Below are positions 1-8,940 of a stretch of 64,000 nucleotides of DNA, in pieces. The notes beneath the pieces are model-generated. The model was not told where the DNA came from and searched no databases. It saw only the letters and a program-made list of their open reading frames with translations. The DNA comes from Bacteroidota bacterium (GTDB lineage: Bacteria; Bacteroidota; Bacteroidia; Bacteroidales; FEN-979), in contig JAPLDL010000020.1 of assembly GCA_026391735.1 (NCBI GenBank), positions 16,883 to 80,882 of the forward strand, written 5' to 3'. Every line of letters starts with the position of its first letter. Position 1 is the stretch's first letter. Position numbers and translations under genes: made by a program.

Positions 1-470
1 TGACCCAGCTGGTGAGGATCAAGCCGGGAAAGAATATCGAAGAGTCCCATATGCGCGACCGGGCCCTGATTGCTCATTGGGTGTATGAAAAAGGGAAGAA
101 TGAAAAAATAGTTGAGAGGTTCAGCAGGGATGGGAAGACATATTTCAGGATCAATGATTATGCAGGCCTTCGTGGGCTTTTCGGACAGTTGCTTAAAGAG
201 ATCCAGAGGATCACATCCGAAGGGGATTACCAGGCTGCAAAGGACCTTATAGAGACCTATGCAGTAAAAGTTGACCGGGAACTGCATAAGGAAGTCCTGG
301 AACGATATAAAAAGCTGAACATCGCACCCTATGCCGGGTTCATTAATCCATCCTATGAAATTGTTAAACAAGGAGATTCGATCTCAGATGTTAAGGTCAT
401 CTATCCCGACGATTTTGCAACCCAGATGATGGAATATTCAAAGAATTACTCGTTTCTTCCCGTAAGATAA
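1..470 (+). CDS. Dipeptidyl peptidase III (M49), C-terminal part
   Basis: This is the last ~156 residues of a gene that begins before the window; the frame is open from base 3 and stops at 468-470. The segment NIEESHMRDRALIAHWVYEK and the following Lys-rich region up to the PYAGFINP stretch match, from memory, the C-terminal end of Bacteroidota dipeptidyl peptidase III, a zinc peptidase that removes dipeptides from peptide N-termini. The zinc-binding HEXXGH-type motif lies upstream and cannot be seen. Such proteins have sometimes been mislabelled dihydrofolate reductase in databases; nothing here supports that. An apparent GTG start at base 12 is internal. Confidence 0.75.
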   Translation, partial: TQLVRIKPGKNIEESHMRDRALIAHWVYEKGKNEKIVERFSRDGKTYFRINDYAGLRGLFGQLLKEIQRITSEGDYQAAKDLIETYAVKVDRELHKEVLERYKKLNIAPYAGFINPSYEIVKQGDSISDVKVIYPDDFATQMMEYSKNYSFLPVR

Positions 471-532
471 TATAGCAGCAGGAACTTCCTTCATTCGCGA
501 CTTTCAACACGACCTTTCACAAGTCCTTACTG

Positions 533-1957
533 TCATTCTTTCACGAACTTGAAGGTTCCTGTAATGTCTTTTGAAATCACCCTGATAAAATACATTCCAG
601 GGAGAAGTTTCGAGAGGTTTATTTCGGTTTTAGGCTCGGAAACAGTTTGCTCCGAAAATTTCCTGCCATCCATGGACCAGACTTCAAGTTCGGCATTGTT
701 GCTTCCCGATACCGGGAGCATGACGATCATCTTGTCATGAACCGGATTCGGATAAGCCGATATTCCTTGTGAATTACCATCGTTTATACCTAAAGCAGCG
801 GCTGTCATAGAGTTTGATATGACCGATTCGTAGTTGCCGGATTTTAAAGAAGGATAACAAGGAGAATTTCGGATGACCTCAATGTAATATGTCATCAGCC
901 CCGGCTGAACATAAGGATCTGTGTAGGATATCTGATCGCTTGCAACTGAATCAAGAAGCATCCATGAACCTTGGTTGAGTTTCCGGTGAATGAGATAAGT
1001 GTAAAATGTAAAGCCTTCATAAGAATTCCAAATCAGGTTGAATCCCTGAACCCCCGGGCTCACTTCAAGGTGAACGGTTTTATGATAAGGGCATGTTACC
1101 GATTCATTACCTGCCGAATCGGTTACAGATAGTTCATATTTCTGGGCTATTACTATAGGATTGGTGGTGGTATCGACGAAAGCACTGAAACTGTTATAGG
1201 CGACTTCCCCGATTTTTGCAAATACATTCTCCCTCGAAGTCTGCCTGAAAACATTATAATGAGCAAGATGGTAACCGGTTATTTTATTCCAAACAATCTT
1301 GTTCCTTTGGGTTGTGGTATCAAAAGTGACCATACAAATGTACGGAGGCGGCACGTAACCTGATATGGTTACTACAGCGCTGTCATGCATGTTGACCAGG
1401 CAGGAAGACGAACTGCTGTCGACTTTTGCTTTGCAGTAATATGTTCCGGCTGTAGTAAATAAACCGAAGTTCAGGGGGTTCCCATCACCTGTCTTGTTGG
1501 CAATGCTTTGTGTAGTGTTATTAAGGAAGAGGTAATAATTGAAATGAGGCTGGGAACCGCTCAGGCCAACTGTAACCCCTGAACCTCCAACAGGATAACT
1601 TCCTCCACCGGTTACATTGTATACAGTGGGCGCAGGGATAATATGGATCGACCGGCTGGCATGACAGGAATCTCCCTGGTAAAACACATTAAGGGTTATG
1701 GTTTTGTAACCGGCATTGTCCCATATAATGTAATATGGTCCTTGTCCGGAACCCGACACTACTGCGCCGCCGTCAAAATCCCAGTGGTATGCGGCCGAAC
1801 TCGGGGCAGTGCCTGAGTATGAGACATAAGAATGACATCCCACCGAAGCTTTTGTATAACAGAAAACACTGCATGCCAGGGTGTCAGCCCCGGCATAAAG
1901 CCTTGCTGAACTGAGGCATAAAAGAAAAATAACCGAAAATGTAAAGATCTTTTTCAT
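533..1957 (-). CDS. Secreted multidomain protein with T9SS sorting domain
   Basis: 474-residue exported protein. Residues 1-22 form a signal peptide ending near LYAGA. A PKD-like beta-sandwich follows (about 45-110, with YHWDFDGG), then repeated Ig/FN3-like segments (about 205-380). The last ~80 residues, from SAYPNPVHDKMIV to the end, are a type A T9SS C-terminal sorting domain (YPNP start, GMYFIRV near the end). The protein is therefore expected to be exported by Sec and then carried across the outer membrane by the type IX system and anchored or released. No catalytic domain is visible; adhesion or surface display is inference. It is convergent with the DPP III gene, with a 62 bp gap. Confidence 0.85.
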   Translation of the reverse strand: MKKIFTFSVIFLLCLSSARLYAGADTLACSVFCYTKASVGCHSYVSYSGTAPSSAAYHWDFDGGAVVSGSGQGPYYIIWDNAGYKTITLNVFYQGDSCHASRSIHIIPAPTVYNVTGGGSYPVGGSGVTVGLSGSQPHFNYYLFLNNTTQSIANKTGDGNPLNFGLFTTAGTYYCKAKVDSSSSSCLVNMHDSAVVTISGYVPPPYICMVTFDTTTQRNKIVWNKITGYHLAHYNVFRQTSRENVFAKIGEVAYNSFSAFVDTTTNPIVIAQKYELSVTDSAGNESVTCPYHKTVHLEVSPGVQGFNLIWNSYEGFTFYTYLIHRKLNQGSWMLLDSVASDQISYTDPYVQPGLMTYYIEVIRNSPCYPSLKSGNYESVISNSMTAAALGINDGNSQGISAYPNPVHDKMIVMLPVSGSNNAELEVWSMDGRKFSEQTVSEPKTEINLSKLLPGMYFIRVISKDITGTFKFVKE

Positions 1958-2071
1958 GGCATAAGGGTTTGATATTATAAAGATCGAGTTTATTGCAATA
2001 CGTTGCCTGGCTGTTCATAAATCAATTGATAACAAACATTGAAGCGCACAAATTTCGTTGTCGAAAGGCAT

Positions 2072-2079
2072 TAATTTTG
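2072..2079 (+). promoter_or_regulatory. Candidate -7 box for the M23 peptidase gene
   Basis: TAATTTTG fits the Bacteroidota -7 consensus TAnnTTTG and lies 43 bp before the start codon of the M23 gene. No TTG at the usual 19-21 bp spacing was found, so the call is tentative. The octamer array at 2083-2114 would lie in the transcribed leader. Confidence 0.35.
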
Positions 2080-2082
2080 CCC

Positions 2083-2114
2083 GTAATCTCGTAATCTCGT
2101 AATCCCGTTATCCC
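2083..2114. repeat. Octamer tandem array, GTAATCYC x4
   Basis: Four consecutive 8-nt units: GTAATCTC, GTAATCTC, GTAATCCC, GTTATCCC. The array ends 8 bp before the ATG of the M23 peptidase gene, so it probably lies in its 5' leader. It is one of about ten short tandem arrays in the window. Confidence 0.8.
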
Positions 2115-2122
2115 TGTAACAA

Positions 2123-3853
2123 ATGTCCAAACTGTTTCTTCTTTCCGTACTCTCTTCAATGCTGTTTTTGCCATCGAATATCCCGATTGGTGCTGAAAAA
2201 TATCCCCAGAATTATTTCCGTTCCCCGGTGGATTTCCCTATAGCGCTGGCTGGTTCATTCGGGGAATTAAGGAAAAATCATTTTCATTCGGGAATAGACA
2301 TCCGTACCGGTGGAAAAACAGGGAAACCGGTATATGCAGCGGCTGACGGATATATTGCGAGGGTGTTTGTCTCTCCTGCCGGGTTCGGCAAGGCCCTGTA
2401 TATAGCACATCCGAACGGGTATACGACGGTTTATGGGCATTTACTGAGGTTTAGCGGGGCCATTGGAAACTGGATCGCGAAACAGCAATACATCCAGGAG
2501 AGCTTTGCGCTTGATATCGAGGTTCCAAAAGGGTTGCTGAAAGTAAAAAAAGGTGATGTCGTTGCACTCTCGGGCAATTCCGGAGCATCCGGAGGCCCCC
2601 ATCTTCATTTCGAGGTCAGGGAATCGGGCAGCCAGGAAGTGATCAATCCGCTGGAGTTCGGTTTTGATGTTCCTGATAACACGCCTCCAAAGATCACCGC
2701 TGTAAAAATCTACCCTTTCGACCCCCATGCCTTGGTCAATTATTCCGATAAGCCTTTGATGCTCGGAGTGACGGGGGGAGGCAAAAGCTATTCTGTTAAA
2801 AGCCCCGACACCATCAAGGTTTCAGGCAATATTATTTTCGGCCTGGAAACAACAGATTTTTCTGATAATTCGGGTATGAAAAACGGAGTTCCATCGCTTG
2901 CCCTAAGCATAGATAATGAACCGGTTTATTCACACCACCTTGAAAAGTTCGCATTTGCAAATACCCGTTATGTGAACAGCCTTCTGGATTATCCTTTGCT
3001 GATCCACAGTAACCGAAAGATCCAGCGCTCCTATGTGGCTCCCAATAATAAGAACGATATCTATAGCAAGGTGAAAAACCGGGGTGTCATTAATTTCAAT
3101 GATAACAAAGCACATAAAGTAGTCTATACGGTCACTGACCTCTATGGAAATGAATCCAGGCTGGTGTTTTGGGTGAAAAGTCATCCGCCTGCAGGGAAAC
3201 ATCCTGAAAAACCGATACTGAAAGGTGTGCAGATGATGCCCTGCCAGCAGGAAAATCATTTTGTCAGCACCGATATACTACTTGACATTCCCAAAGATGC
3301 ACTATATGAAGACCTGGATTTCGAATATTCCCCGGAACCGCCCGTAAGCGGAACATATGCAAGGCTTCACAAGGTTCATAACGAAGATACTCCCCTGCAT
3401 GTTAACTGCAGCCTTGCAATCAAGCCAACCAGCCTTCCGAAGGAACTGACTGATAAAGCAGTTATTGTAGCGATAGAACCAGGCCATAGGTTCTATTCCA
3501 AAGGCGGGGTATGGGAAAAAGGATTTCTGAAGACCCAGATAAAGGATTTCGGCGACTATAGCATTGCTGTTGACACCGAACCCCCTGTGATAAGGGCTGT
3601 GAATGTGAAACCGGGCAAAAACCTTGCAGGTCAGGGCAGCATCATGTTTAAGATCACCGATAACCTCGCTGGTATCAAATCATACAGGGGAACAATGAAC
3701 GGGAAGTGGATACTGATGGATTATGATGCAAAGACCAGCACCCTTACATACTTTATCGACGAACATATGCCCAAAGGCAAAAATAATTTTCTGCTGGTAG
3801 TAACCGATGCTGTAGGCAACCAGAGCAGATATGATGCAGTATTGGTGAGGTAA
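2123..3853 (+). CDS. M23 family metallopeptidase (LytM-type), exported
   Basis: 576-residue exported protein with a signal peptide (about 1-24). The LytM/M23 zinc peptidase domain covers about 50-185: HSGID at 55-59 gives the first His/Asp ligands, VYGHL follows near 106, and PHLHF at 159-163 carries the HxH motif. All metal and catalytic residues expected of the family are present, so an active peptidoglycan endopeptidase acting in the periplasm is likely. The ~390-residue C-terminal half is beta-rich and not recognised; it contains two segments with 'DTEPPVIRAVNVKPGKN'-like Ig features and may position the enzyme. The start was chosen at the ATG directly before the signal peptide. It is followed after 56 bp by a lipoprotein gene on the same strand. 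Confidence 0.88.
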   Translation: MSKLFLLSVLSSMLFLPSNIPIGAEKYPQNYFRSPVDFPIALAGSFGELRKNHFHSGIDIRTGGKTGKPVYAAADGYIARVFVSPAGFGKALYIAHPNGYTTVYGHLLRFSGAIGNWIAKQQYIQESFALDIEVPKGLLKVKKGDVVALSGNSGASGGPHLHFEVRESGSQEVINPLEFGFDVPDNTPPKITAVKIYPFDPHALVNYSDKPLMLGVTGGGKSYSVKSPDTIKVSGNIIFGLETTDFSDNSGMKNGVPSLALSIDNEPVYSHHLEKFAFANTRYVNSLLDYPLLIHSNRKIQRSYVAPNNKNDIYSKVKNRGVINFNDNKAHKVVYTVTDLYGNESRLVFWVKSHPPAGKHPEKPILKGVQMMPCQQENHFVSTDILLDIPKDALYEDLDFEYSPEPPVSGTYARLHKVHNEDTPLHVNCSLAIKPTSLPKELTDKAVIVAIEPGHRFYSKGGVWEKGFLKTQIKDFGDYSIAVDTEPPVIRAVNVKPGKNLAGQGSIMFKITDNLAGIKSYRGTMNGKWILMDYDAKTSTLTYFIDEHMPKGKNNFLLVVTDAVGNQSRYDAVLVR

Positions 3854-3909
3854 TCAAATTATGGCGCTCTCTATAAAAAGTGTTCATCCGTTTTCATAAC
3901 TTTACTGCC

Positions 3910-4881
3910 ATGAAATTATCAATATTGATCATCCAATGCTTCGTAATATGCTGTATTGCGATGCTGGTTTCGTGTAAAAAGAAATCAGACAATCAGGGCG
4001 AAAACTCCTCAACCGGTTACCGGATAATCCAGGAGAAGAACTATTACAATAATTTGTTGGAAGACAGGACTGACTTTTCCTACTCGGGAAACAACCTCAC
4101 TGAGATCTTTGGATATACCCAAGGCACAAAAGCCGGTCCAGACGGAAAGATCACACTTGAATACGAAGGGGGAAATATCTCCAGGGTTTCTGTATTCGCT
4201 AATATCAGCGGAGCATGGAGCATCATGGAAGAGGCTCTGGCGGTTAGCTATACAGGCAGTTTGCCGGCTGAACGTATAATTACTACCTATGATGATACAG
4301 GGTCGGTCACAAACCAGGTACGTTACACCGATACCTATCTCAACGGACAAGTGAATGAGGAGAAGTCGTATTCCATGCAGGATGGTTCCTGGGTGCTTGA
4401 ATACAGGGATCAATATATTTACAATGCCCAGGGACAGTTGCAAAACATAAGGAGTTATTTTGGCAGCGGTGATCAGAGAGCAGCCGTAACCTATTTATGG
4501 CAGAACAACCTTATTGTGGAGGAACAAAGCAGCAATACCGACAGTTCACTTCTTCACAAGGTTGAATACAGCTATTCAGGAACAAGCCTGACCGGAGAAG
4601 TAAGGTCGGTTTTTATTGACAATTCCTGGACGCAAACCGGCACTACCTCATATGTGTATGATACCCAGGGGAACCTGTCAAGCCAGACCGACAGATATAC
4701 GACGCCCTCCGATGTTTTCAGGCTGGATTTTACTTATGAAGCCGGCAAGGGGAACTTCCGCCAGTTGTATGTTGTTATGGGCGCTGCACCTTTATGGAAT
4801 GGCGCTCCCTTTCCTATGCCAACGAAAAGTTCGGGTTTGCCTGACGGTCAGCTCAGAGATGTTTTTCACCGGAACCGGTAA
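3910..4881 (+). CDS. Lipoprotein of unknown function, YD-repeat-like
   Basis: 323 residues from the ATG at 3910; an upstream in-frame ATG at 3880 would put 10 extra residues before the signal sequence and is less likely. A hydrophobic segment is followed by the lipobox LVSC, so this should be an outer-membrane or periplasmic lipoprotein. The rest is made of short beta-hairpin-like units rich in Tyr, Asp, Gly and Asn (YSYSGTSLTGEVRS, SYVYDTQGNLSSQ), reminiscent of YD/RHS-type repeats or DUF4595-like Bacteroidota lipoproteins. No enzyme motif is seen. It lies between the M23 gene and guaA on the same strand. Confidence 0.7.
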   Translation: MKLSILIIQCFVICCIAMLVSCKKKSDNQGENSSTGYRIIQEKNYYNNLLEDRTDFSYSGNNLTEIFGYTQGTKAGPDGKITLEYEGGNISRVSVFANISGAWSIMEEALAVSYTGSLPAERIITTYDDTGSVTNQVRYTDTYLNGQVNEEKSYSMQDGSWVLEYRDQYIYNAQGQLQNIRSYFGSGDQRAAVTYLWQNNLIVEEQSSNTDSSLLHKVEYSYSGTSLTGEVRSVFIDNSWTQTGTTSYVYDTQGNLSSQTDRYTTPSDVFRLDFTYEAGKGNFRQLYVVMGAAPLWNGAPFPMPTKSSGLPDGQLRDVFHRNR

Positions 4882-4925
4882 ATACAGCAATTTTATTCAG
4901 CCTTTTATCCTGAGAAATTTCTTGC

Positions 4926-4933
4926 TATTTTTG
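4926..4933 (+). promoter_or_regulatory. Candidate -7 box for guaA
   Basis: TATTTTTG matches TAnnTTTG and ends only 4 bp before the guaA ATG. If used, transcription would start on or beside the start codon, giving a leaderless or near-leaderless mRNA. No -33 TTG is seen at the right spacing. Confidence 0.4.
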
Positions 4934-4937
4934 CATT

Positions 4938-6467
4938 ATGCAGGAAACCATTCTAATTCTCGATTTCGGTTCCCAGTATACCCAGCTTATCGCACGCAGG
5001 GTAAGGGAACTGAATGTATTTTGTGATATCCATCCTTTCAATAATTTTCCTAAAGACATTCCCGGGCTCAAAGGCATTATCCTGTCGGGCAGCCCCTTCT
5101 CTGTGAGGGACCAGAATGCCCCTTACCCCAACCTGTCGGGGATCAAGGGGAAAGTCCCCGTTCTTGGGGTCTGTTATGGCGCACAATACCTGGTACATTC
5201 TTTGGGCGGTGAAGTAGCGCCTTCGAAGATTCGTGAATATGGCCGGGCTAACCTGGGTTTTATCGACCAGACCTGCCGCCTGCTCCGGGGTATGGCCACA
5301 GGCACCCAGGTTTGGATGTCCCATGCCGATACCATCCTGAAAGCCCCTGCTTCCTTCAGGATCACCGGATCCACTTCGGATGTTGAATATGCTGCATTTA
5401 AAATAGAAGGCGAAGAATCTTATGGCATACAGTTCCACCCTGAAGTCTACCATACCACTGAAGGCCTTACCTTACTAAAAAATTTCGTTGTCCACATTTG
5501 CGGATGCAAGCAGGACTGGACCCCCGAATTATTCGTTGAAACTACAGTTAAGGAACTCAGTGCCAAACTTGGTGACGATAAAGTAGTTTTGGGATTGAGC
5601 GGGGGAGTGGATTCATCGGTTACAGCCATGCTCCTTAACAAGGCTATACATAAAAACCTGTATTGTATATTTGTTGATAATGGTTTACTGCGGAAGGACG
5701 AATTTTCCAAAGTCATGGAGCGCTACAAAAAACTCGACCTGAATGTGACTGGTGTTGATGCCAGAGACCAGTTCCTGGATGCTCTCAAAGGGGTTTCCGA
5801 CCCGGAAAAGAAACGTAAAATCATTGGCAAGACATTCATTGATGTATTCGACCAGGAGGCACATAAGATACAGGGCATTTCCTGGCTTGCCCAGGGAACT
5901 ATTTATCCCGATGTGATAGAATCCCGCTCGGTCAAAGGGCCTTCAGCGACCATTAAATCCCATCATAATGTGGGCGGACTGCCTGAATACATGAAGCTCA
6001 AGATTGTTGAACCCCTGAATTTCCTTTTTAAAGATGAAGTGCGCCGTGTCGGCCTGAAACTCGGACTGGATCCCGAATTCATAAACCGGCATCCTTTTCC
6101 CGGACCGGGCCTGGCCGTGCGTATCATCGGAGACCTTACACGTGAAAAGATAAGCCTGCTGCAGGATGTGGATGATATTTATATTGCCGGATTACGTAAG
6201 TATGACCTCTATCATAAGGTTTGGCAGGCCTTCGCAGTGCTGCTTCCGGTTCAGTCGGTCGGTGTGATGGGAGATGAGAGGACATACGAAAATGTGGTAG
6301 CTTTGCGTGCAGTGACCTCTACCGACGGGATGACAGCCGACTGGGCACACCTGCCCCACGAATTTCTCGCGAAAGTCAGCAATGATATTATTAATAAGGT
6401 TAAAGGAGTGAACAGGGTGGTCTATGATATATCGTCCAAGCCTCCTGCCACGATTGAATGGGAATAA
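4938..6467 (+). CDS. guaA: GMP synthase (glutamine-hydrolysing)
   Basis: Converts XMP to GMP with ATP and glutamine, the last step of guanine nucleotide synthesis, in the cytoplasm. The 509 residues match the normal two-domain length. The class I amidotransferase domain has the nucleophile Cys79 in GVCYGAQ and His167/Glu169 in FHPEV. The ATP-pyrophosphatase domain carries the PP-loop SGGVDSS at 221-227, and the dimerisation domain contains [12 protein letters not shown]. The ATG at 4938 gives the standard N-terminus [20 protein letters not shown]. The downstream neighbour is a LysM-domain gene separated by an octamer array. No defects seen. Confidence 0.98.
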   Translation: MQETILILDFGSQYTQLIARRVRELNVFCDIHPFNNFPKDIPGLKGIILSGSPFSVRDQNAPYPNLSGIKGKVPVLGVCYGAQYLVHSLGGEVAPSKIREYGRANLGFIDQTCRLLRGMATGTQVWMSHADTILKAPASFRITGSTSDVEYAAFKIEGEESYGIQFHPEVYHTTEGLTLLKNFVVHICGCKQDWTPELFVETTVKELSAKLGDDKVVLGLSGGVDSSVTAMLLNKAIHKNLYCIFVDNGLLRKDEFSKVMERYKKLDLNVTGVDARDQFLDALKGVSDPEKKRKIIGKTFIDVFDQEAHKIQGISWLAQGTIYPDVIESRSVKGPSATIKSHHNVGGLPEYMKLKIVEPLNFLFKDEVRRVGLKLGLDPEFINRHPFPGPGLAVRIIGDLTREKISLLQDVDDIYIAGLRKYDLYHKVWQAFAVLLPVQSVGVMGDERTYENVVALRAVTSTDGMTADWAHLPHEFLAKVSNDIINKVKGVNRVVYDISSKPPATIEWE

Positions 6468-6469
6468 TA

Positions 6470-6517
6470 CTGGATAACTGGATGACTGGATAACTGGGTA
6501 ACTGGGTAACTGGAGAT
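6470..6517. repeat. Octamer tandem array, CTGGATAA-type x6
   Basis: Six 8-nt units: CTGGATAA, CTGGATGA, CTGGATAA, CTGGGTAA twice, and the degenerate CTGGAGAT. The array begins 3 bp after the guaA stop and fills most of the gap to the LysM gene. The same unit forms a 16-copy array at 46885-47012, 40 kb away. Confidence 0.88.
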
Positions 6518-6538
6518 CCCACATCAAAATTTGAATCA

Positions 6539-8065
6539 ATGTACCGTCTTTTTTGTTTCTTAACGCTTCTCTCAGTCCTACACTGTGTGCAGGCCCAAAC
6601 CTACCAGGAGCAGCTGAATGCAATTCATTCCAGCGTTACCCAACAGAAGGATGGTAAATCATTTTATGTTCATATCGTTAAAAAAGGCCAAACCCTGTAT
6701 ATGATATCAAAAGCATACGGGGTTGATGTGAATGATATTATTGAGGAGAACCCGGTAGTCAAAGAGGGACTGAAAGCCGATCAGAAACTCCTGATCCCAT
6801 TCCCGCTTCAGAAAAAAGAGGATCCCTCCGCAAAACCGGAAACCGTGAACCGAAAACCGGAACCCGGAAGCCAGAAACTGGAAACCGGAACCCGGAACCC
6901 GGAAACCGGAAACCAGAAACCAGAAACCGGGACCCGGAAACCGGAACCCGCCTCCTCGGTTATCCCCTGCGGCTCTGACACCTCAGCCCTGCATAAACAA
7001 TATAATGTGGTTTTGATCCTTCCTCTTTACCTGGAAGAAGTTGAAGCCATGAACCCCGAAACAGCAACCGAGGAAACAATCGATAACTGGAATTCACTGA
7101 AATACCTGCCTTTTTATGAAGGCTTCAGGCTGGCTGTGGATTCGTTGCAGAAGCAAGGGCTACATCTCTTGATCCATGTGTACGACCTGGCTAAGGATTC
7201 CCTGAAAACCCAGCAATTGCTGAAAAAAGATGAACTCAGATCGGCCGACCTGATCATCGGCTTGCTGTTTAATAAGAACTTCCAGGCTGTAGCAAAATTT
7301 GCACGTGACCATAAGATCCCCATTGTGAACCCCCTGAGCGAACGTTCAGATGTGGTGGTTAACAATGAAATGGTTTTCAAAGCCAATCCCTCAAGAAGCA
7401 CACAGATCGAAAGTCTGGCCGATTTTATGCAGAAGAGCATGTACCGCGGGCAGATCATTATCATCAGGAACGGGCAGTTTAAGGATAAGGATATTGCCGA
7501 TAAACTTAAAAAGGAATGTCTTGGGAGGAACCTGAATGTTATTTTGGCCGAGGGACAGGATGTAGCCATTGGAAAGTTGTCAAAGGGGAAAGAGAATGTC
7601 GTGGTTGCTTTTGCAGATAACAACGCTTATGCTCTTGACCTCATGCGCCGGTTTTATGAACTCAGGAACGATTATAACCTGAACCTTATCGGACTCACCG
7701 ACTGGGAAAAGATCGAAGGGCTGGAAACGGATTTTCTTAACGGCCTCAGCACACACCTTGTATCACCCTGTTTCGTTGACTATACCGATAAGGGTGTTAA
7801 AACGCTTGTACAGCGGTATCAGCAAGTTTATAAAGCTGATCCGGGATCACTGTCATTCCAGGGTTTCGATGTCGGTTATTATTTCCTCTCGGCACTGATG
7901 AAATTTGGAAAAAATTTTCCATCCTGCATACAGGATTACAGGCAGAAAACTTCCCAAACCAGCTTTGAATTCAGGAGAGCAGGAAATAATGCCTCCAATG
8001 GATTTGAGAACCGGCACTGGTCGGTTTATAAATATGAGAGTTTTAAACTGGTCAGAGTGAATTAA
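6539..8065 (+). CDS. LysM domain plus type 1 periplasmic-binding fold protein
   Basis: 508 residues. A signal peptide (1-20, ending VQAQ) is followed by a LysM domain (about 42-88: YVHIVKKGQTLYMISKAYGV), which binds peptidoglycan. Residues 99-138 are a linker made of heptapeptides of the type KPETGTR, encoded by a 7-nt DNA repeat. From about 150 to the end there is an ABC-transporter substrate-binding-like domain (type 1 periplasmic-binding fold, as in branched-chain amino acid receptors), with NVVLILPLYLEE at its start and ADLIIGLLFNKNFQ further on. No transporter lies nearby, so a structural or sensory role in the cell envelope is more likely than uptake. The guaA-LysM neighbourhood is, from memory, common in Bacteroidota. 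Its stop overlaps the stop of the convergent universal stress gene by 4 bp. Confidence 0.85.
   Translation: MYRLFCFLTLLSVLHCVQAQTYQEQLNAIHSSVTQQKDGKSFYVHIVKKGQTLYMISKAYGVDVNDIIEENPVVKEGLKADQKLLIPFPLQKKEDPSAKPETVNRKPEPGSQKLETGTRNPETGNQKPETGTRKPEPASSVIPCGSDTSALHKQYNVVLILPLYLEEVEAMNPETATEETIDNWNSLKYLPFYEGFRLAVDSLQKQGLHLLIHVYDLAKDSLKTQQLLKKDELRSADLIIGLLFNKNFQAVAKFARDHKIPIVNPLSERSDVVVNNEMVFKANPSRSTQIESLADFMQKSMYRGQIIIIRNGQFKDKDIADKLKKECLGRNLNVILAEGQDVAIGKLSKGKENVVVAFADNNAYALDLMRRFYELRNDYNLNLIGLTDWEKIEGLETDFLNGLSTHLVSPCFVDYTDKGVKTLVQRYQQVYKADPGSLSFQGFDVGYYFLSALMKFGKNFPSCIQDYRQKTSQTSFEFRRAGNNASNGFENRHWSVYKYESFKLVRVN
6835..6946. repeat. Heptamer tandem array inside a coding sequence, ACCGGAA x16
   Basis: Sixteen consecutive 7-nt units with consensus MCCGGAA lie inside the LysM gene. 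Because 3 x 7 = 21 nt, the reading frame repeats every seven residues and the DNA is read as about 5.3 heptapeptides of the type [KN]-[PL]-E-[TP]-[GV]-x-[RQ]. The reading frame stays open throughout. Two units of the same family occur outside genes at 28929-28942. Confidence 0.9.
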
Positions 8066-8940
8066 TGATGAGCCAGTGGCAATGCCAGTAACGGCACATT
8101 CGTTGCAAAAAGGTTCTTTTTAGTAATATTCCGTGTAAATACCATATATACAAGTGACCGCTTATGGGGCTGGAAGGCGATGAGGTTGATAAGTTTGCCT
8201 TTCACGAACTGGTCAATGGTATCCTGGTTTTCGCCTTCGATCTCTATGACATTGAAATGGATCCTGCCTTCAGCAGCTTCTTTGGCAAAACCTGACTGAA
8301 GTGCTTTCATCTTCACTTCCGCTTCGGGTAGCTTGGTCGAATGACAGAAATGCACTGCATGAACCTGGTTTTTAAAAGGCCTGAATAAATCCAGCAGGGT
8401 TCCAAGGGACTGGCGGTTCCCTTCGGAGAGATCGGCGGCGAACATCACGTTTTCGAAGCTTTTAAAGCCTTTCATGACAGGTATGGTGAAGACCGGGACC
8501 TTGACATGATCAATGATAAAAGTCGAAACCTTACCCCATACATTCAGATTGTTCCCTTTTCCCGTTGTGCCTATCACAATGATATCGGGTTTGAATTCAT
8601 TGCAGATCTCGATAAGTTCCTGTTCCACCTCGCCTCCGCTCACATGGGTTGTAACGGTAACATTTCCGAGATTCTTTTCCTTAATGCGGGCCTCAAGTTT
8701 TTCATGAAGCTCTTTCATGCTGGCTTCCGATTGTTTGAAAATTTCCCTCATCAGCTGCTCATTATAAAGCGTTGTCATATCGAGGGTGTCGGGGAAGCTG
8801 GTATCGGTAAGAATGATCTGGTCAAAATATGTGTGGAACAGCTTCAGCTCAGCCCCATAAGTGGCGGCAAGCTCCAGAGCGTACTGACAAGTGATGTCGG
8901 TATGCTGCGAAAAATCAACGGGGACTAATATTTTTTTCAT
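8062..8940 (-). CDS. Universal stress protein, tandem Usp domains
   Basis: 292 residues forming two Usp domains, about 1-145 and 150-292. The first begins KKILVPVDFSQHTDITCQYA and ends with the nucleotide-binding type motif GTTGKGN near 126-132, which suggests ATP binding by the first half. The second starts ENVMFAADLSEGNRQSL and lacks a clear G-x2-G-x9-G motif. The family acts in the cytoplasm in stress survival; the exact role is unknown. It is the last gene of a minus-strand run; its start overlaps the end of the upstream glycosyltransferase by 26 bp, indicating co-transcription. Confidence 0.9.
   Translation of the reverse strand: MKKILVPVDFSQHTDITCQYALELAATYGAELKLFHTYFDQIILTDTSFPDTLDMTTLYNEQLMREIFKQSEASMKELHEKLEARIKEKNLGNVTVTTHVSGGEVEQELIEICNEFKPDIIVIGTTGKGNNLNVWGKVSTFIIDHVKVPVFTIPVMKGFKSFENVMFAADLSEGNRQSLGTLLDLFRPFKNQVHAVHFCHSTKLPEAEVKMKALQSGFAKEAAEGRIHFNVIEIEGENQDTIDQFVKGKLINLIAFQPHKRSLVYMVFTRNITKKNLFATNVPLLALPLAHH

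Noticed and set aside
1..470. Dihydrofolate reductase
   Set aside because: A label sometimes attached to related sequences, but the segment matches the DPP III C-terminus and no DHFR motif is present.
4616..5026. Frame-shifted continuation of the lipoprotein gene into guaA
   Set aside because: Its frame overlaps the start of guaA and lacks the YD-like pattern; the lipoprotein frame itself runs to a normal stop.
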